Assembly: GCA_035691305.1 (NCBI GenBank)
Contig: DASSJF010000059.1
Coordinates: 1-64,000 of the forward strand
Direction: 5' to 3'
Origin: a bacterium
GTDB taxonomy: Bacteria; Sysuimicrobiota; Sysuimicrobiia; Sysuimicrobiales; Segetimicrobiaceae
DNA length: 64,000 bases
Shown here: piece by piece, positions 50,955 to 61,994 of the stretch
Layout: each line of letters starts with the position of its first letter
Position numbering within the stretch: the first letter of the stretch is position 1
The notes under the pieces: model-generated
What the model was told of the DNA's origin: nothing
The model's input: only the letters and a program-made list of their open reading frames with translations
The model's database searches: none
Translations under genes and position numbers: made by a program

Positions 50955-52112
50955 ATGGAGTTCATAGGGAAGGGCCGCGCCGCACGGAGGACGTACGGCT
51001 TCGAGGAGATCGCGCTCGTGCCGGCGTCGGCGACGGTCGATCCGGAAGACGTCGACACCTCGTGGGACGTTGCCGGACGGACGTTCGCGCTGCCGGTCAT
51101 CGCGGCGGCGATGGACAGCGTCGTGGACGCCGGCATGGCGGTCGCCCTCTCCAAGCTCGGCGCGATGGCGGTCCTCAATCTCGAAGGCGTTCAGACGCGC
51201 TATTCCAACCCGCGCGAAGTGCTGGACAGGCTCGCCGACGCGGCGCCGGACCGCGTCGTCGGCGTGATGCAGGACGTGTACCGCGAGCCGATCAAGGACG
51301 AGCTCGTCGGCCGGCGCGTGGCGGAGATCCGCGCGGGCGGCGGCGTGCCCGTGGTCTCGACGACGCCGGCCGGAGCCGCGCGCCTTGCGCCCCTCGCGGC
51401 GGAGGCCGGCGCCGAGATCCTGCTCGTGCAGTCCACCGTCATCACCGAGCAGCACCGCAGCGAGCGCGGCCGCGCGCTGTCGCTGCGGGACCTCGTCACG
51501 CACACGAAGATTCCGGTCATGGCCGGCAACTGCGTCTCGTATGAAGCGGCGCTGCAGCTGTTCGAGTCCGGTGTGTCCGCGGTGTTCGTCGGGGTCGGGC
51601 CGGGCGCGGCGTGCACGAGCCGGAAGGTGCTGGGCGTCGGCGTGCCGCAGGCGACGGCGGTCATGGACGTCGCCGCGGCGCGCGCCGAGTTTGCGCGGCG
51701 CACCGGCCGCCACGTGCCGATCGTGGCGGACGGCGGGATCTCGGTCGGCGGGGAGATCGCGAAGTCGATCGCCTGCGGCGCCGACGCGGTCATGCTGGGC
51801 TCGCTGTTCGCGCGCGCCGAGGAGGCGCCGGGCCGCGGCTTCCACTGGGGGATGGCGACGCCGCACGCGGCGCTGCCGCGCGGCACCCGGATCAACGTGC
51901 GCAGCACGGGTACCCTGCGCGACATCCTCTTTGGGCCGGCCCGCGTCGACGACGGCTCGCAAAACCTCATCGAGGCGCTGCGCACCGCGATGGGCATGTG
52001 CGGGGCCCGCACGGTGCGGCAGATGCAGCAGGCGGAAGTGATCATCGCCCCCGCGCTGGTCACCGAGGGCAAGACGATGCAGATCGCGCAGCGGGTGGGG
52101 CAGGGGCGGTGA
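50955..52112 (+). CDS. GuaB3-type IMP dehydrogenase family protein
   Basis: 385 residues, ATG 50955. It opens [20 protein letters not shown], typical of GuaB3, and has no CBS domains. The IMPDH barrel shows [40 protein letters not shown], the catalytic loop [20 protein letters not shown] with its Cys, [20 protein letters not shown] and [20 protein letters not shown]. It should oxidise IMP to XMP, feeding guaA, which overlaps its stop. No canonical CBS-containing guaB is in this window, so this may be the main enzyme; GMP reductase activity is a less likely alternative. Confidence 0.87.
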   Translation: MEFIGKGRAARRTYGFEEIALVPASATVDPEDVDTSWDVAGRTFALPVIAAAMDSVVDAGMAVALSKLGAMAVLNLEGVQTRYSNPREVLDRLADAAPDRVVGVMQDVYREPIKDELVGRRVAEIRAGGGVPVVSTTPAGAARLAPLAAEAGAEILLVQSTVITEQHRSERGRALSLRDLVTHTKIPVMAGNCVSYEAALQLFESGVSAVFVGVGPGAACTSRKVLGVGVPQATAVMDVAAARAEFARRTGRHVPIVADGGISVGGEIAKSIACGADAVMLGSLFARAEEAPGRGFHWGMATPHAALPRGTRINVRSTGTLRDILFGPARVDDGSQNLIEALRTAMGMCGARTVRQMQQAEVIIAPALVTEGKTMQIAQRVGQGR

Positions 52113-53719
52113 CCGCGGCGGCCGTGCCGGGCGGCGAGACGGGCGTCGGCGTCCGGGAGCGGGTGACGCGCGCGCAGGTTCCCGCGACGGACGACCTGAT
52201 CGTCGTGCTCGACTTCGGGGCGCAGTACAGCCAATTGATCGCCCGGCGCGTCCGCGAGCTCCGCGTCTACAGCCTCATCCTGCCGTTCGACACGCCGCTC
52301 GCGGAGCTGATGGCGTTGCGGCCGAAGGGGCTGATCCTCTCCGGCGGCCCCAACAGCGTCTACGACGCCGGGGCGCCGCACTGCGATCCGGCGCTGTTCA
52401 CGTCCGGGATTCCGATCCTCGGCATCTGCTACGGCATGCAGCTGATGGCGCACGTGCTGGGCGGGCAGACCGGCCCCGCCGCGCGCCGGGAGTACGGCCG
52501 CACGCGCCTCTTCGTCGACGAGTCGCCCGACGCACTCTTTGGGGGCCTCGAGCGGCGGCTGATCGGCTGGATGAGCCACGGCGACTGCGTCGCGCGGCTG
52601 CCGGAGGGCTTCGAGACGCTCGCCCACTCCGACCATACACCCTACGCCGCGATCGCGCACCGGCCGCGCCGCCTCTACGGCCTGCAGTTTCACCCCGAGG
52701 TCTCGCACACGCCGTGGGGCACGGACGTCCTGCGCAACTTCCTCTATACGGTCTGCGGCTGTTCGCCCTCGTGGGAGATGGCGTCGTTCATCGACCGTTC
52801 GGTCGATGAGATCCGGGCCCGGGTCGGGACGGGGCGGGCGATCTGTGCGCTGAGCGGCGGCGTCGACTCTTCCGCGGCGGCCGCCTTGGTTTTCCGGGCG
52901 ATCGGCGAGCGGCTGACCTGCGTCTTCGTCGACCACGGGCTGCTGCGCCAGGGGGAGTCGGAGGGTGTCGTGTCGGTGTTCCGCGACCACTTCGGGATGC
53001 CGCTCGTGCACGTCGACGCCCGGCGCCGGTTCCTCGAGCGCCTCTCGAGCATCGTCGATCCGGAAAGGAAACGGATCCTCATCGGCCGCGAGTTCATCAC
53101 CGTGTTCGCGGAGGAGGCGTCGCGGCTCGACCGGCCGGAGTGGCTCGTGCAGGGCACGCTGTACCCCGACGTCATCGAGAGCGGCACCCGGACCGCGGCG
53201 CGCATCAAAACCCACCACAACGTCGGCGGGCTGCCGGACGTGATGCCGTTCCGTCTGATCGAGCCGTTCCGGACGCTCTTCAAGGACGAGGTGCGGGTGG
53301 TCGCGCGGACGCTCGGGCTGCCGGACGAGATGGTGGGGCGGCATCCGTTCCCGGGCCCCGGCCTCGCGATCCGGGTGCTCGGCGACGTCACCGATGCGCG
53401 GCTCGAGACGCTGCGCGCGGCGGACGCGATCGTGCGCGAAGAGCTCCGCCGCGCCGGCCTGACCCGGGAAGTGTGGCAGGCCTTTGCGGTGTTGCTGCCC
53501 GTGCACACGGTCGGCGTTGCCGGCGACGCCCGTACCTACGGGCAGGTGGTGGCCATCCGCGTCATCACGAGCGAAGACGGCATGACGGCCGACTGGGCGC
53601 GGCTGCCCGCCGACCTCCTCGAAACGATGAGCAACCGGATCACGGGCGAGGTGCCCGGCGTCAGCCGCGTGGTCTACGACGTCACCAGTAAGCCTCCCGC
53701 GACCATCGAGTGGGAGTGA
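52109..53719 (+). CDS. guaA: GMP synthase (glutamine-hydrolysing)
   Basis: 536 residues from GTG 52109, overlapping the previous stop (GTGA). Class I amidotransferase domain: [33 protein letters not shown], the nucleophile in [18 protein letters not shown], and [17 protein letters not shown]-pyrophosphatase domain: [20 protein letters not shown] and [14 protein letters not shown]. The dimerisation domain ends [18 protein letters not shown], the invariant GuaA C-terminus. The first 29 residues are an extra, poorly conserved leader. It converts XMP to GMP. Confidence 0.97.
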   Translation: MTAAAVPGGETGVGVRERVTRAQVPATDDLIVVLDFGAQYSQLIARRVRELRVYSLILPFDTPLAELMALRPKGLILSGGPNSVYDAGAPHCDPALFTSGIPILGICYGMQLMAHVLGGQTGPAARREYGRTRLFVDESPDALFGGLERRLIGWMSHGDCVARLPEGFETLAHSDHTPYAAIAHRPRRLYGLQFHPEVSHTPWGTDVLRNFLYTVCGCSPSWEMASFIDRSVDEIRARVGTGRAICALSGGVDSSAAAALVFRAIGERLTCVFVDHGLLRQGESEGVVSVFRDHFGMPLVHVDARRRFLERLSSIVDPERKRILIGREFITVFAEEASRLDRPEWLVQGTLYPDVIESGTRTAARIKTHHNVGGLPDVMPFRLIEPFRTLFKDEVRVVARTLGLPDEMVGRHPFPGPGLAIRVLGDVTDARLETLRAADAIVREELRRAGLTREVWQAFAVLLPVHTVGVAGDARTYGQVVAIRVITSEDGMTADWARLPADLLETMSNRITGEVPGVSRVVYDVTSKPPATIEWE

Positions 53720-53925
53720 CCGGCTTCGCCCGGTAACGTCTCATTCGAGACGCCTACATCAAGAGAGGCGGGCACCCGTTTCGGACAGATCGGGGTTCCC
53801 GAACGGCCGCCCGCCGCATGCCGCCTTCCTCAACGCGGGCGTTCCGATCGAAGTCTCACCGGGTGGTACCATAGAGGCGCACTGCAACTACCCATCGTGA
53901 CCGTTGGGCGCCCTAGGAGCGATCA
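53720..53925. other. Hairpin-rich gap between guaA and the helicase gene
   Basis: Three hairpins can be drawn: ACCGG/CCGGT (53719-53734); CGTCTC/GAGACG (53737-53752); and a larger imperfect one, GGCGGGC (53767-53773) with GCCCGCC (53809-53815) enclosing CCGTTTCGG/CCGAACGG. No T-tract follows any of them. A weak promoter may lie at 53842-53871 (TTCCGA, 18 nt, TACCAT). The region may separate the guaA transcript from the helicase gene. Confidence 0.45.
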
Positions 53926-56136
53926 TTGCCCGAAGCTGAATCCACGCTCGAAACGCTGCTGAATCCACGTCAGCTCGAGGCGGTGCGGCACGGAGAGGGG
54001 CCGCTGCTCGTCCTCGCCGGCGCCGGGTCGGGCAAGACCCGCGTTCTCACCTACCGTATCGCGTCGCTGATCCGCGACCGCGGCGTACCGCCGTCCGGCA
54101 TCCTCGCCGTGACCTTCACGAACAAGGCGGCGGGGGAGATGCGCGAGCGCCTCGCCGCACTTCTCGGCCCGCAGGCGTCGCGGGCGCTGTGGATCGGGAC
54201 GTTTCATGCGACGTGCAGCCGGCTTCTACGGAAGTCGGGAGAGCCGGCCGGCGTCGATCGGCGGTTCGTCATCTACGACGGAGACGACCAGCGCACGCTG
54301 ATGCGCGACACGCTTCGGGCGCTCGATCTCGACGACCGCCGATTTCCCCCCGCGGTCGTCCTGCACGAGATCAGCCGCGCGAAGAACGAGCTGATCGACC
54401 ACGTCGCCTACGCCGCGCGGGCCGAGACCGCCCGTGAATCGATGCTGGCTCGAGTATACGCGGCCTACCAGCGCCGGCTCGACGACGCACGGGCGCTCGA
54501 CTTCGACGATCTGCTGCTGCGGACGGTGCAGCTGTTGCGGGGCGCGCCCGACGTGCTGGCGCGGTACCAGGACCGGTTCCGGCACATCCTTGTCGACGAG
54601 TACCAGGACACCAACCACGCGCAGTACATGCTGGTCGGGCTGCTCGCCCGCCGCCACCGCAACCTGTGCGTCGTCGGCGACGACGATCAGGCGATCTACC
54701 GGTGGCGCGGCGCCGACGTCCGGAATATCTTGGAGTTCGAGCGGGACTACCCGGAGGCGCGGATCGTCGCGCTGGAGCAGAATTACCGCTCGACGCAGCG
54801 CATCCTCGCCGTCGCCGGCGCGGTGATCCGGAACAATCCGCACCGCCATCCGAAGACGCTCTGGACCGCGAACCCCGAGGGCGCGCCGGTGACGCTGTAC
54901 GAGGCGTTCGACGGCTACGAGGAGGCGCGGCATGCCGGCGAGCAGATCCGCGTCCACCACTCCCGCGGTGGACGCTTCGGCGACGCCGCGGTGCTCTACC
55001 GGACCCACGCGCAGTCCCGGCAGTTCGAGGAGATGTTTCTGCGCCTCGGGATCCCGTATCAGATCGTCGGCGGCGTCCGTTTCTACGAGCGCGCCGAGGT
55101 CAAGGACCTGCTCGCGTACCTGCGGGTGGCCTTCAACCCGGCCGACGAGGCGGGGCTGCGCCGGGTCGTGAACGTTCCCCGCCGCGGCGTCGGCGACACC
55201 ACCCTGCGGCGGCTCGACGCCCACGCGCGGGAGTCCGGCGTCACCTTGTGGGAGGCGCTGCGCCGCACGGCTCGCGGAGGCGCGGAGGGCGGCGGGGCCG
55301 CGGGGGTCACGGGCGCCGTCCGCGCGGGCCTCACCCAGTTCGCCGACCTCGTCGAGGATCTGGCCGGGTTTGCCGCGGACCATTCCGCGCGCGACGTGCT
55401 GCTGCGCGCGATCGATCGCACGGGCTACCGCCGCCTGCTGGAGTCCGAAGGAACGGACGACGCCTACGCGCGCCTCGAGAACCTCGAAGAGCTCGCCGCG
55501 GTCGCCCAGGAAGTGGAGGCGATGAGCGGGGAGGGGACCCTGGAAGCCTTCCTGGAGCATCTCGCGCTGCAGACCGAGGTCGACACGTTCGAGGAGCGTC
55601 CCGACCGCGTGACGCTCATGACACTGCACAGCGCGAAGGGCCTCGAATTTCCGGTGGTCGTGCTGGCGGGGCTCGAGGAAGGCCTCTTCCCGCACATGCG
55701 CGCCCTGGAGGAAGACGTCGACCTGGCGGAGGAGCGCCGGTTGTGCTACGTGGGCATGACGCGCGCGCGCAGCCGTCTGCTCTTGACCTACGCCCGGCAG
55801 CGGACCACGTACGGCACCACCCGGCCCGGCCTGCCGTCCCGGTTTCTCGCCGAGATCCCCGCGGAGGCCGTCGAGCGCGTCGCGACGCCGCGCACCGAGA
55901 CCGGCGACTGGCCGGAGGAAGATCAGCGTCCCGTGCCTGAGGTCGACGTCGGCGATACGGTGCGACACAAGACGTTCGGCGTCGGCCGCGTGCTGGAGGT
56001 GGACGGCGAAGGGCCGCGCGCCATCATCACGGTCCGGTTCGACGGCCCGGCGGGGACCAAGCGGCTCGCGCTCGGCTACGCACCGCTCCAGCGCATCGCG
56101 GTCGACGCCGTACAACCCGGCGGCCGTCCCGGCTAA
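53926..56136 (+). CDS. pcrA: UvrD/PcrA-type ATP-dependent DNA helicase
   Basis: 736 residues, TTG 53926 behind AGGAG. Superfamily 1A motifs in order: Q-motif LNPRQLEAVRHGEGPLLVLA, Walker A GAGSGKTRVLTYRI, Ia AVTFTNKAAGEMRERL, II ILVDEYQDTNHAQYM, III VVGDDDQAIYRWRGADVRNI, IV EQNYRST, V VTLMTLHSAKGLEFPVVVLA, VI VGMTRARSRLLLTYAR. The C-terminus carries the PcrA-type Tudor-like segment VDVGDTVRHKTFGVGRVLEV. It unwinds DNA in nucleotide-excision and replication repair. It is a separate transcription unit from guaA. Confidence 0.96.
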   Translation: MPEAESTLETLLNPRQLEAVRHGEGPLLVLAGAGSGKTRVLTYRIASLIRDRGVPPSGILAVTFTNKAAGEMRERLAALLGPQASRALWIGTFHATCSRLLRKSGEPAGVDRRFVIYDGDDQRTLMRDTLRALDLDDRRFPPAVVLHEISRAKNELIDHVAYAARAETARESMLARVYAAYQRRLDDARALDFDDLLLRTVQLLRGAPDVLARYQDRFRHILVDEYQDTNHAQYMLVGLLARRHRNLCVVGDDDQAIYRWRGADVRNILEFERDYPEARIVALEQNYRSTQRILAVAGAVIRNNPHRHPKTLWTANPEGAPVTLYEAFDGYEEARHAGEQIRVHHSRGGRFGDAAVLYRTHAQSRQFEEMFLRLGIPYQIVGGVRFYERAEVKDLLAYLRVAFNPADEAGLRRVVNVPRRGVGDTTLRRLDAHARESGVTLWEALRRTARGGAEGGGAAGVTGAVRAGLTQFADLVEDLAGFAADHSARDVLLRAIDRTGYRRLLESEGTDDAYARLENLEELAAVAQEVEAMSGEGTLEAFLEHLALQTEVDTFEERPDRVTLMTLHSAKGLEFPVVVLAGLEEGLFPHMRALEEDVDLAEERRLCYVGMTRARSRLLLTYARQRTTYGTTRPGLPSRFLAEIPAEAVERVATPRTETGDWPEEDQRPVPEVDVGDTVRHKTFGVGRVLEVDGEGPRAIITVRFDGPAGTKRLALGYAPLQRIAVDAVQPGGRPG

Positions 56137-56294
56137 GATCCGCGGCAGGGGCGGGTGCCCGCCGCGCGCGAATACTCCGCGGCGCGGCTGTCCGGCACAC
56201 CGGCGATTCGTTCTTTCCGTGAAAAAGCGAGGAAAGTATCCCTAGGGAACCACACGCCAAGGAACGCCCGTACCCGGAGTTGGGAGGTCCCACC

Positions 56295-58022
56295 GTGCGA
56301 TTTGTCATTTGTGCGCTCGTCGCGACGAGCCTCTTCATGCCGCCGGCATGGGGGGCGGCCGCGCCGTCCCGCCATCCCAGCCTGCCGGGCCTGCCCAATC
56401 CCAAGGTCATGAACGGCGACGCCGGCAAGTTCGGCGGCGAGTTTCTCGATTCGCAGGTCAGCGACCCCCGGACATTCAACCCGGTCCTGGCGCAGGAGAC
56501 GTCGTCGACGGGCCCGCTCGGGACCCTCTTCGACGGCCTCGTCGAGGACAACGGCGAGACGACCGAGACCGAGCCCGCGCTCGCGGAATCGTGGAAGACC
56601 AGCCCCGACGGCAGAACGTGGACGTTTGTCCTGCGCCAGGGTCTGCAGTGGGACGACGGCCGGCCGCTGACGGCGGACGACGTCGTGTTCACCTTCGGCG
56701 TTATTTTCGACAAGAACATTCCGAACAGTCTCGCCGACGTGCTGAGCGTTGCGGGCAAGCCCATCCAGGTCGCCAAGGTCGACGCGCGCACGGTCCAATT
56801 CAAGACCGCGGAGCCGTTCGGCCCCTTCCTTCGCACGATCGGCGTCTCGATTCTGCCGCGCCACAAGCTGGAGGACGCCTACAAAGCCGGCAAGTTCAAA
56901 CAGACCTGGGGCGTGAACACCTCGCCCAAGGATCTCGTGGGTTCCGGGCCCTACATCATGACCGAGTACCGGCCGGCGGAGCGCATTTCATACGTGCGCA
57001 ATCCACGCTACTGGAAGGCGGACGCGCAGGGACGCCGGCTGCCCTACATCGACCGAGTCGTCCTGCGCATCGTGCCGAGTCAGGAGGCGCTGCGCCTGCT
57101 CTTCCAGGGCAAGCAGACCGACAGCTACGGCCTCCGGCCCAAGGAATACGCGGCGTTCAAGCGGGACGAGAAGTCCGGAAACTACACGGTCTTCGACGGC
57201 GGGCCGACGTTCGGCACCGAGTTTCTCGTGTTCAACCAGAATCCGCGCAGCGGAATGCCGGACTACAAGCTCAAGTGGTTCCAGAACCAGAAGTTCCGCC
57301 AGGCGGTGGCGTACGCCACGGACCGCCAGGCGATCATCAACCAGGTCTTCGCGGGGCACGCCGTGGCGCAGTACGGTCCGGAGAGCCCGGCGGACAAGTT
57401 CTTCTTCAATCCGCACGTGACGCAGTATCCGTATGACCTCGGCAAGGCCGCGCAGGTTCTCGCCGAGGCCGGCTTCAAGAAGGGCTCGGACGGCGCCCTG
57501 CGGGATGCCGACGGGCACGCCGTCGAGTTCGTGATCAGCACGAACTCGGACAACCAGGACCGGGTGGCGATCGCGAACATCATGCGGCAGGACCTCACCC
57601 AGCTCGGCATGCACGTCACGCTGGTGCCCGAGGCGTTCAACACGCTCGTCAACAAACTGGTGGAGTCGTTCAAGTGGGAGACGATGGTGCTCGGCCTCAC
57701 CGGCGGGATCGAGCCGCACAACGGCCAGAACGTCTGGAATTCCTCCGGCAGCCTCCACATGTGGAACCCGAAGGAACCGAAGCCGGCGACGGCGTGGGAG
57801 GCCCAGATCGACCGGTACTTCACGCTCGGTGCGACGACGGTCGACCAGAACCGGCGCCGCGAGTACTACTACCAGTATCAGGCGATCGTCGCCGAGCAGG
57901 TGCCGGTGGTGTACACCGCCATTCCGAACGCCTACGTCGCCGTCCGGAACAAGTTCGGCAACATTCGGTTCACCGCGTTCGGCGGGCCGTTCTGGAACTT
58001 CCCCGCGGTCTTCATCAAATAG
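56295..58022 (+). CDS. Peptide ABC transporter substrate-binding protein (family 5), first
   Basis: About 575 residues from GTG 56295, with GGGAGGT upstream. Signal peptide (about residues 1-22). Family-5 features: TEPALAESWKTSPDGRTWTF, FVLRQGLQWDDGRPLTADDV, VGSGPYIMTEYRPAERISYV, and a C-terminal lobe around VVYTAIPNAYVAVRN. There is no lipobox, so it is probably free in the periplasm, as expected in a diderm. It delivers oligopeptides or a similar ligand to the permeases encoded downstream. Confidence 0.92.
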   Translation: MRFVICALVATSLFMPPAWGAAAPSRHPSLPGLPNPKVMNGDAGKFGGEFLDSQVSDPRTFNPVLAQETSSTGPLGTLFDGLVEDNGETTETEPALAESWKTSPDGRTWTFVLRQGLQWDDGRPLTADDVVFTFGVIFDKNIPNSLADVLSVAGKPIQVAKVDARTVQFKTAEPFGPFLRTIGVSILPRHKLEDAYKAGKFKQTWGVNTSPKDLVGSGPYIMTEYRPAERISYVRNPRYWKADAQGRRLPYIDRVVLRIVPSQEALRLLFQGKQTDSYGLRPKEYAAFKRDEKSGNYTVFDGGPTFGTEFLVFNQNPRSGMPDYKLKWFQNQKFRQAVAYATDRQAIINQVFAGHAVAQYGPESPADKFFFNPHVTQYPYDLGKAAQVLAEAGFKKGSDGALRDADGHAVEFVISTNSDNQDRVAIANIMRQDLTQLGMHVTLVPEAFNTLVNKLVESFKWETMVLGLTGGIEPHNGQNVWNSSGSLHMWNPKEPKPATAWEAQIDRYFTLGATTVDQNRRREYYYQYQAIVAEQVPVVYTAIPNAYVAVRNKFGNIRFTAFGGPFWNFPAVFIK

Positions 58023-58053
58023 GGCGGGCGGCGCCGGCCGCCGCCGCGGATTG

Positions 58054-59028
58054 ATGCTCCGCTATATCCTGCGCCGCCTGCTGCTCCTGGGGCCGCTGCT
58101 CTTCGGCATCACGCTGGTGAGCTGGGCGGCGATCCAGCTCGTGCCCGGCTCGGGCAACTACTTCCAGTCGCTCGTGCTGCAGTATCCGCAGATCAGTCCG
58201 CAGACGATCGCGGCGCTCAAGGCGCAGTTCGGGATGGACCAGCCGCCGTGGGTGCAGTACTTCCGGTGGCTGTGGAGCATCGTGCACCTCGACTTCGGCC
58301 TCTCGTTCGCCTACAACGTCCCCGTGACGTGGCTGATCGGTAGCCGCGCGCTCAACACGCTGCTGCTGTCGCTTGCGTCGCTCGTCGTCGCGTGGTCGGT
58401 CGCGCTGCCGCTCGGCATCTACTCCGCGGTGCACCAGTACTCGGTAACGGACGGTGTTCTTAACACGGCGGCGTTCGTGGCGATCTCGATCCCGTCGTTC
58501 TTCAGCGCCCTGCTGCTGCTGTACGCCGCTTACTGGAGCCACCTGCTGCCGCTGCAGGGGCTCACGAGCGTGGACTTCGACACCTACCCGTGGTGGGGCA
58601 AGGCGTTCGACGTCGCCAAACACCTCGTGCTGCCGACGATCGCGCTCGGCCTCTTCTCCGTCGGCGGCCTGATGCGCTACATGCGCAACAACCTGCTCGA
58701 GGTGCTGCGCTCGGACTACGTCAAGACCGCGCGGGCAAAGGGCCTCGCCGAGCGCCGTGTCATCTACCGGCACGCCGTGCGCAACGCCATCAACCCGCTC
58801 GTCACGTTCTTCGGGTTCGAGCTCGGCGGCCTCCTGAGCGGCGCCGCGTTCGTGGAGAACATCATGGGCTATCCGGGTCTCGGCCGGCTGATCCTCGAGG
58901 CGCTGCTCAAGAAGGACGTCTTCGTGGTCATGGCGAGCCTGCTGCTCGGCAGCGTGATGTTGATCCTCGGCAACCTCACCGCCGATATCCTGCTGGCGTA
59001 TGTCGACCCGCGCATCCGGTATGACTAG
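58054..59028 (+). CDS. Peptide ABC transporter permease, OppB/DppB type
   Basis: About 324 residues from ATG 58054. Six membrane helices: the first is RYILRRLLLLGPLLFGITLV. A periplasmic loop has YFRWLWSIVHLDFGLSFAYN. The EAA-like coupling motif is RSDYVKTARAKGLAERRVIYRHAVRNAINP, of which DYVKTARAKGLAERRVIYRH is the core. The C-terminus ends in LAYVDPRIRYD, typical of DppB. It pairs with the DppC-type permease that follows. Confidence 0.93.
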   Translation: MLRYILRRLLLLGPLLFGITLVSWAAIQLVPGSGNYFQSLVLQYPQISPQTIAALKAQFGMDQPPWVQYFRWLWSIVHLDFGLSFAYNVPVTWLIGSRALNTLLLSLASLVVAWSVALPLGIYSAVHQYSVTDGVLNTAAFVAISIPSFFSALLLLYAAYWSHLLPLQGLTSVDFDTYPWWGKAFDVAKHLVLPTIALGLFSVGGLMRYMRNNLLEVLRSDYVKTARAKGLAERRVIYRHAVRNAINPLVTFFGFELGGLLSGAAFVENIMGYPGLGRLILEALLKKDVFVVMASLLLGSVMLILGNLTADILLAYVDPRIRYD

Positions 59029-59046
59029 CCTCGAGCGGCGCCGGCC

Positions 59047-60183
59047 GTGAGCACGGCGCACGAAGTCGCGACCGCGCGGCTCGCCGCGCAGCGGCGGGCC
59101 GAGGCGGCCCGGGCCCGCAGCCCGTGGCAGCTCGCGTGGCGGCAGCTCAAGCGCTACCGGCTCGCGGTCTGGGGCGGGGTCGCGCTTATGGTGCTGTACG
59201 CGGCAATGCTGCTGGCGGAGTTTCTGGCGCCGTACGGGCTCGACCAGAGCGACCGCAACCTCTTCTACGCGCCGCCGACCGGCATCCACTGGGTGGACGC
59301 GCGGGGACGGGTCCACCTGCGGCCGTTCGTCTACGCGTACCGCGTCGTCGATCCGTCGATCCCGCAGTACGCCCCGGACACGGCCCGGACGTACGACGTC
59401 AGGCTCATCGTGCGGGGAGCGCCGTACCGCTGGCTGGGCGTCGTTCCCGGCGACGTCCACCTGCTCGGCGTGGACGCGCCGGCGCGGTTGTTCCTGCTGG
59501 GCACGGACCAGTTCGGCCGGGATCTGTTCTCGCGCCTGCTCTACGGCAGCCGCGTGTCGCTCATGCTCGGCATCCTCGTCGTCGTGATCAGTTTCCCGGT
59601 CGGGATGGTGCTGGGCGGCATCGCGGGTTACTACGGCGGGCTCGTCGACAACGTGCTGATGCGCGCGGTCGAGGTGCTGGCGTCGTTTCCCCAGTTCTAC
59701 CTGATCCTGGCGCTGACGTCGGTGCTGCCGCCGACGCTCACCAGCCCGGAGCGGATCGTACTGCTGTCGGCCGTATTCAGCCTCACGGGGTGGGGCGGGC
59801 TCGCGCGCGTGATTCGCGGCATCGTCCTCGGCCTTCGCGAGCTCGAGTTCGTGCTGGCCGCGCGGGCGGCCGGCCTCAAGGACTTCCGGGTGATCGTCCG
59901 GCACGTGCTGCCGAGTACCTCGTCGTACATCATCGTCGCCGCGACCCTGACGATTCCCGGGGTCATCCTCGGAGAGAGCGGGCTCTCCTACCTCGGGATC
60001 GGCGTGCAGGAGCCGAGCACGAGTTGGGGGCTGCAGCTCGCGCAGGCGCAGAGCATCGAGGTGTTCACCCAGTTTCCATGGCTCCTGCTGCCCGGGCTCG
60101 CGATCGTGATCGCCATCCTCGCCTTCAACTTTCTCGGCGACGGCATCCGGGACGCCCTGGACCCGCGGCAGCGCTCGACGTAG
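59047..60183 (+). CDS. Peptide ABC transporter permease, OppC/DppC type
   Basis: 378 residues, GTG 59047. The N-terminal OppC_N segment (SPWQLAWRQLKRYRLAVWGG) leads into the first helix. An unusually large periplasmic part (about residues 65-155) precedes FLLGTDQFGRDLFSRLLYGS, the DppC motif. The coupling motif is FVLAARAAGLKDFRVIVRHV, and LTIPGVILGESGLSYLGIGV and FNFLGDGIRDALDPR end the protein. It forms the channel with the preceding permease. The extended periplasmic insert may contact the binding protein. Confidence 0.93.
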   Translation: MSTAHEVATARLAAQRRAEAARARSPWQLAWRQLKRYRLAVWGGVALMVLYAAMLLAEFLAPYGLDQSDRNLFYAPPTGIHWVDARGRVHLRPFVYAYRVVDPSIPQYAPDTARTYDVRLIVRGAPYRWLGVVPGDVHLLGVDAPARLFLLGTDQFGRDLFSRLLYGSRVSLMLGILVVVISFPVGMVLGGIAGYYGGLVDNVLMRAVEVLASFPQFYLILALTSVLPPTLTSPERIVLLSAVFSLTGWGGLARVIRGIVLGLRELEFVLAARAAGLKDFRVIVRHVLPSTSSYIIVAATLTIPGVILGESGLSYLGIGVQEPSTSWGLQLAQAQSIEVFTQFPWLLLPGLAIVIAILAFNFLGDGIRDALDPRQRST

Positions 60184-60184
60184 A

Positions 60185-60787
60185 ATGGCGGGTATGATGC
60201 CGCCGAACTCGTCGCAGATGAAGCCGCGCGGCGCGGCTCCGGCCGCGCGTACGGCGCGCCGTGCCGCGGAGCGCGGCGGCCGGCGAATGGGGCGCGGGAC
60301 GGGCCGGCCCGGCTCGAATCCGTCCGCGGTGCCGAAGATCGTGGCGGCGGCTCTGGCGGCCGCGGTCGTGGTCGGAGGCGGGTCTCTTTTGTATGGTAGG
60401 ATCGCGCAGGTGCAGCGCGGCGCGGTGTTGCCCGACATCCCGCAGGGCATGCAGCACGAGCCGGCGACCCGCGCCCGCGGCGCCGTGGTCAGCATCTCGG
60501 GGGAGGCGAGCCGTCCGGAGGCGTCGTACGACCCGTCGTCCGGTACCGTCACCGTCAGCTTCCAGTCCCGCTACTATGACCCGTCGCACACGGCCGCGCT
60601 CAACCGGCAGTACCTCGCGACCGAGGGCCGGCTGATCGTCCAGTTGGCGCTCTACCAAAACTCCTCGATCGCCCAGGTGGTCGCGAAGCTGTACCACGGA
60701 CGGCGGTATCTCGCGACCGTGTCGGGCGCCCCCGGCCAGGACTATGCCGCGTACTCCGTGCAGTACGCCCCCGATCTGCCGAAGTAA
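60185..60787 (+). CDS. Single-pass membrane protein within the peptide transporter operon
   Basis: 200 residues from ATG 60185, 1 nt after the permease stop; ATG 60194 is also possible. A basic, disordered N-terminus of about 50 residues precedes one membrane helix (IVAAALAAAVVVGGGSLLYG). The extracytoplasmic part shows GAVVSISGEASRPEASYDPS, VTVSFQSRYYDPSHTAALNR, and YLATVSGAPGQDYAAYSVQY, likely a small beta domain. No family was recognised. Its place suggests an accessory role for the transporter, but it may be unrelated. Confidence 0.7.
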   Translation: MAGMMPPNSSQMKPRGAAPAARTARRAAERGGRRMGRGTGRPGSNPSAVPKIVAAALAAAVVVGGGSLLYGRIAQVQRGAVLPDIPQGMQHEPATRARGAVVSISGEASRPEASYDPSSGTVTVSFQSRYYDPSHTAALNRQYLATEGRLIVQLALYQNSSIAQVVAKLYHGRRYLATVSGAPGQDYAAYSVQYAPDLPK

Positions 60788-60799
60788 AGCTCCCCTAAA

Positions 60800-60826
60800 G
60801 GCGGGGATGGAGGGAACCGCCCCGCC
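60800..60826 (+). other. GC hairpin before the transporter ATPase genes
   Basis: GGCGGGG (60800-60806) pairs with CCCCGCC (60820-60826), 13-nt loop, no T-tract. It lies 12 nt after the preceding stop and about 115 nt before the ATPase gene. It may lower readthrough into the ATPase genes. Confidence 0.4.
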
Positions 60827-60942
60827 CGACCGTCGAGTAAAGGATTTGGATACACCTTGTGGAATCCCGAGACCGCGCGCCGGGCCGTTCAGTCCGGCGC
60901 CAGCGATGCCGCCCGTTGGCGGCGAGTCCAGGGGGGCGACGC

Positions 60943-61986
<1,044 letters not shown>

Positions 61987-61994
61987 GAGGACCC

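Noticed and set aside
53737-53815. tRNA-like or small RNA gene between guaA and the helicase
   Set aside because: Several hairpins and a GTTC-like loop are present, but no cloverleaf with anticodon arm or acceptor stem can be formed.
58015-60552. Antisense ORF of 845 codons opposite the permease genes
   Set aside because: Arg/Glu/Gln-rich without any domain pattern; the + strand permeases are unambiguous. The same reasoning removes long antisense frames at 2849-5011 and 51200-53506.
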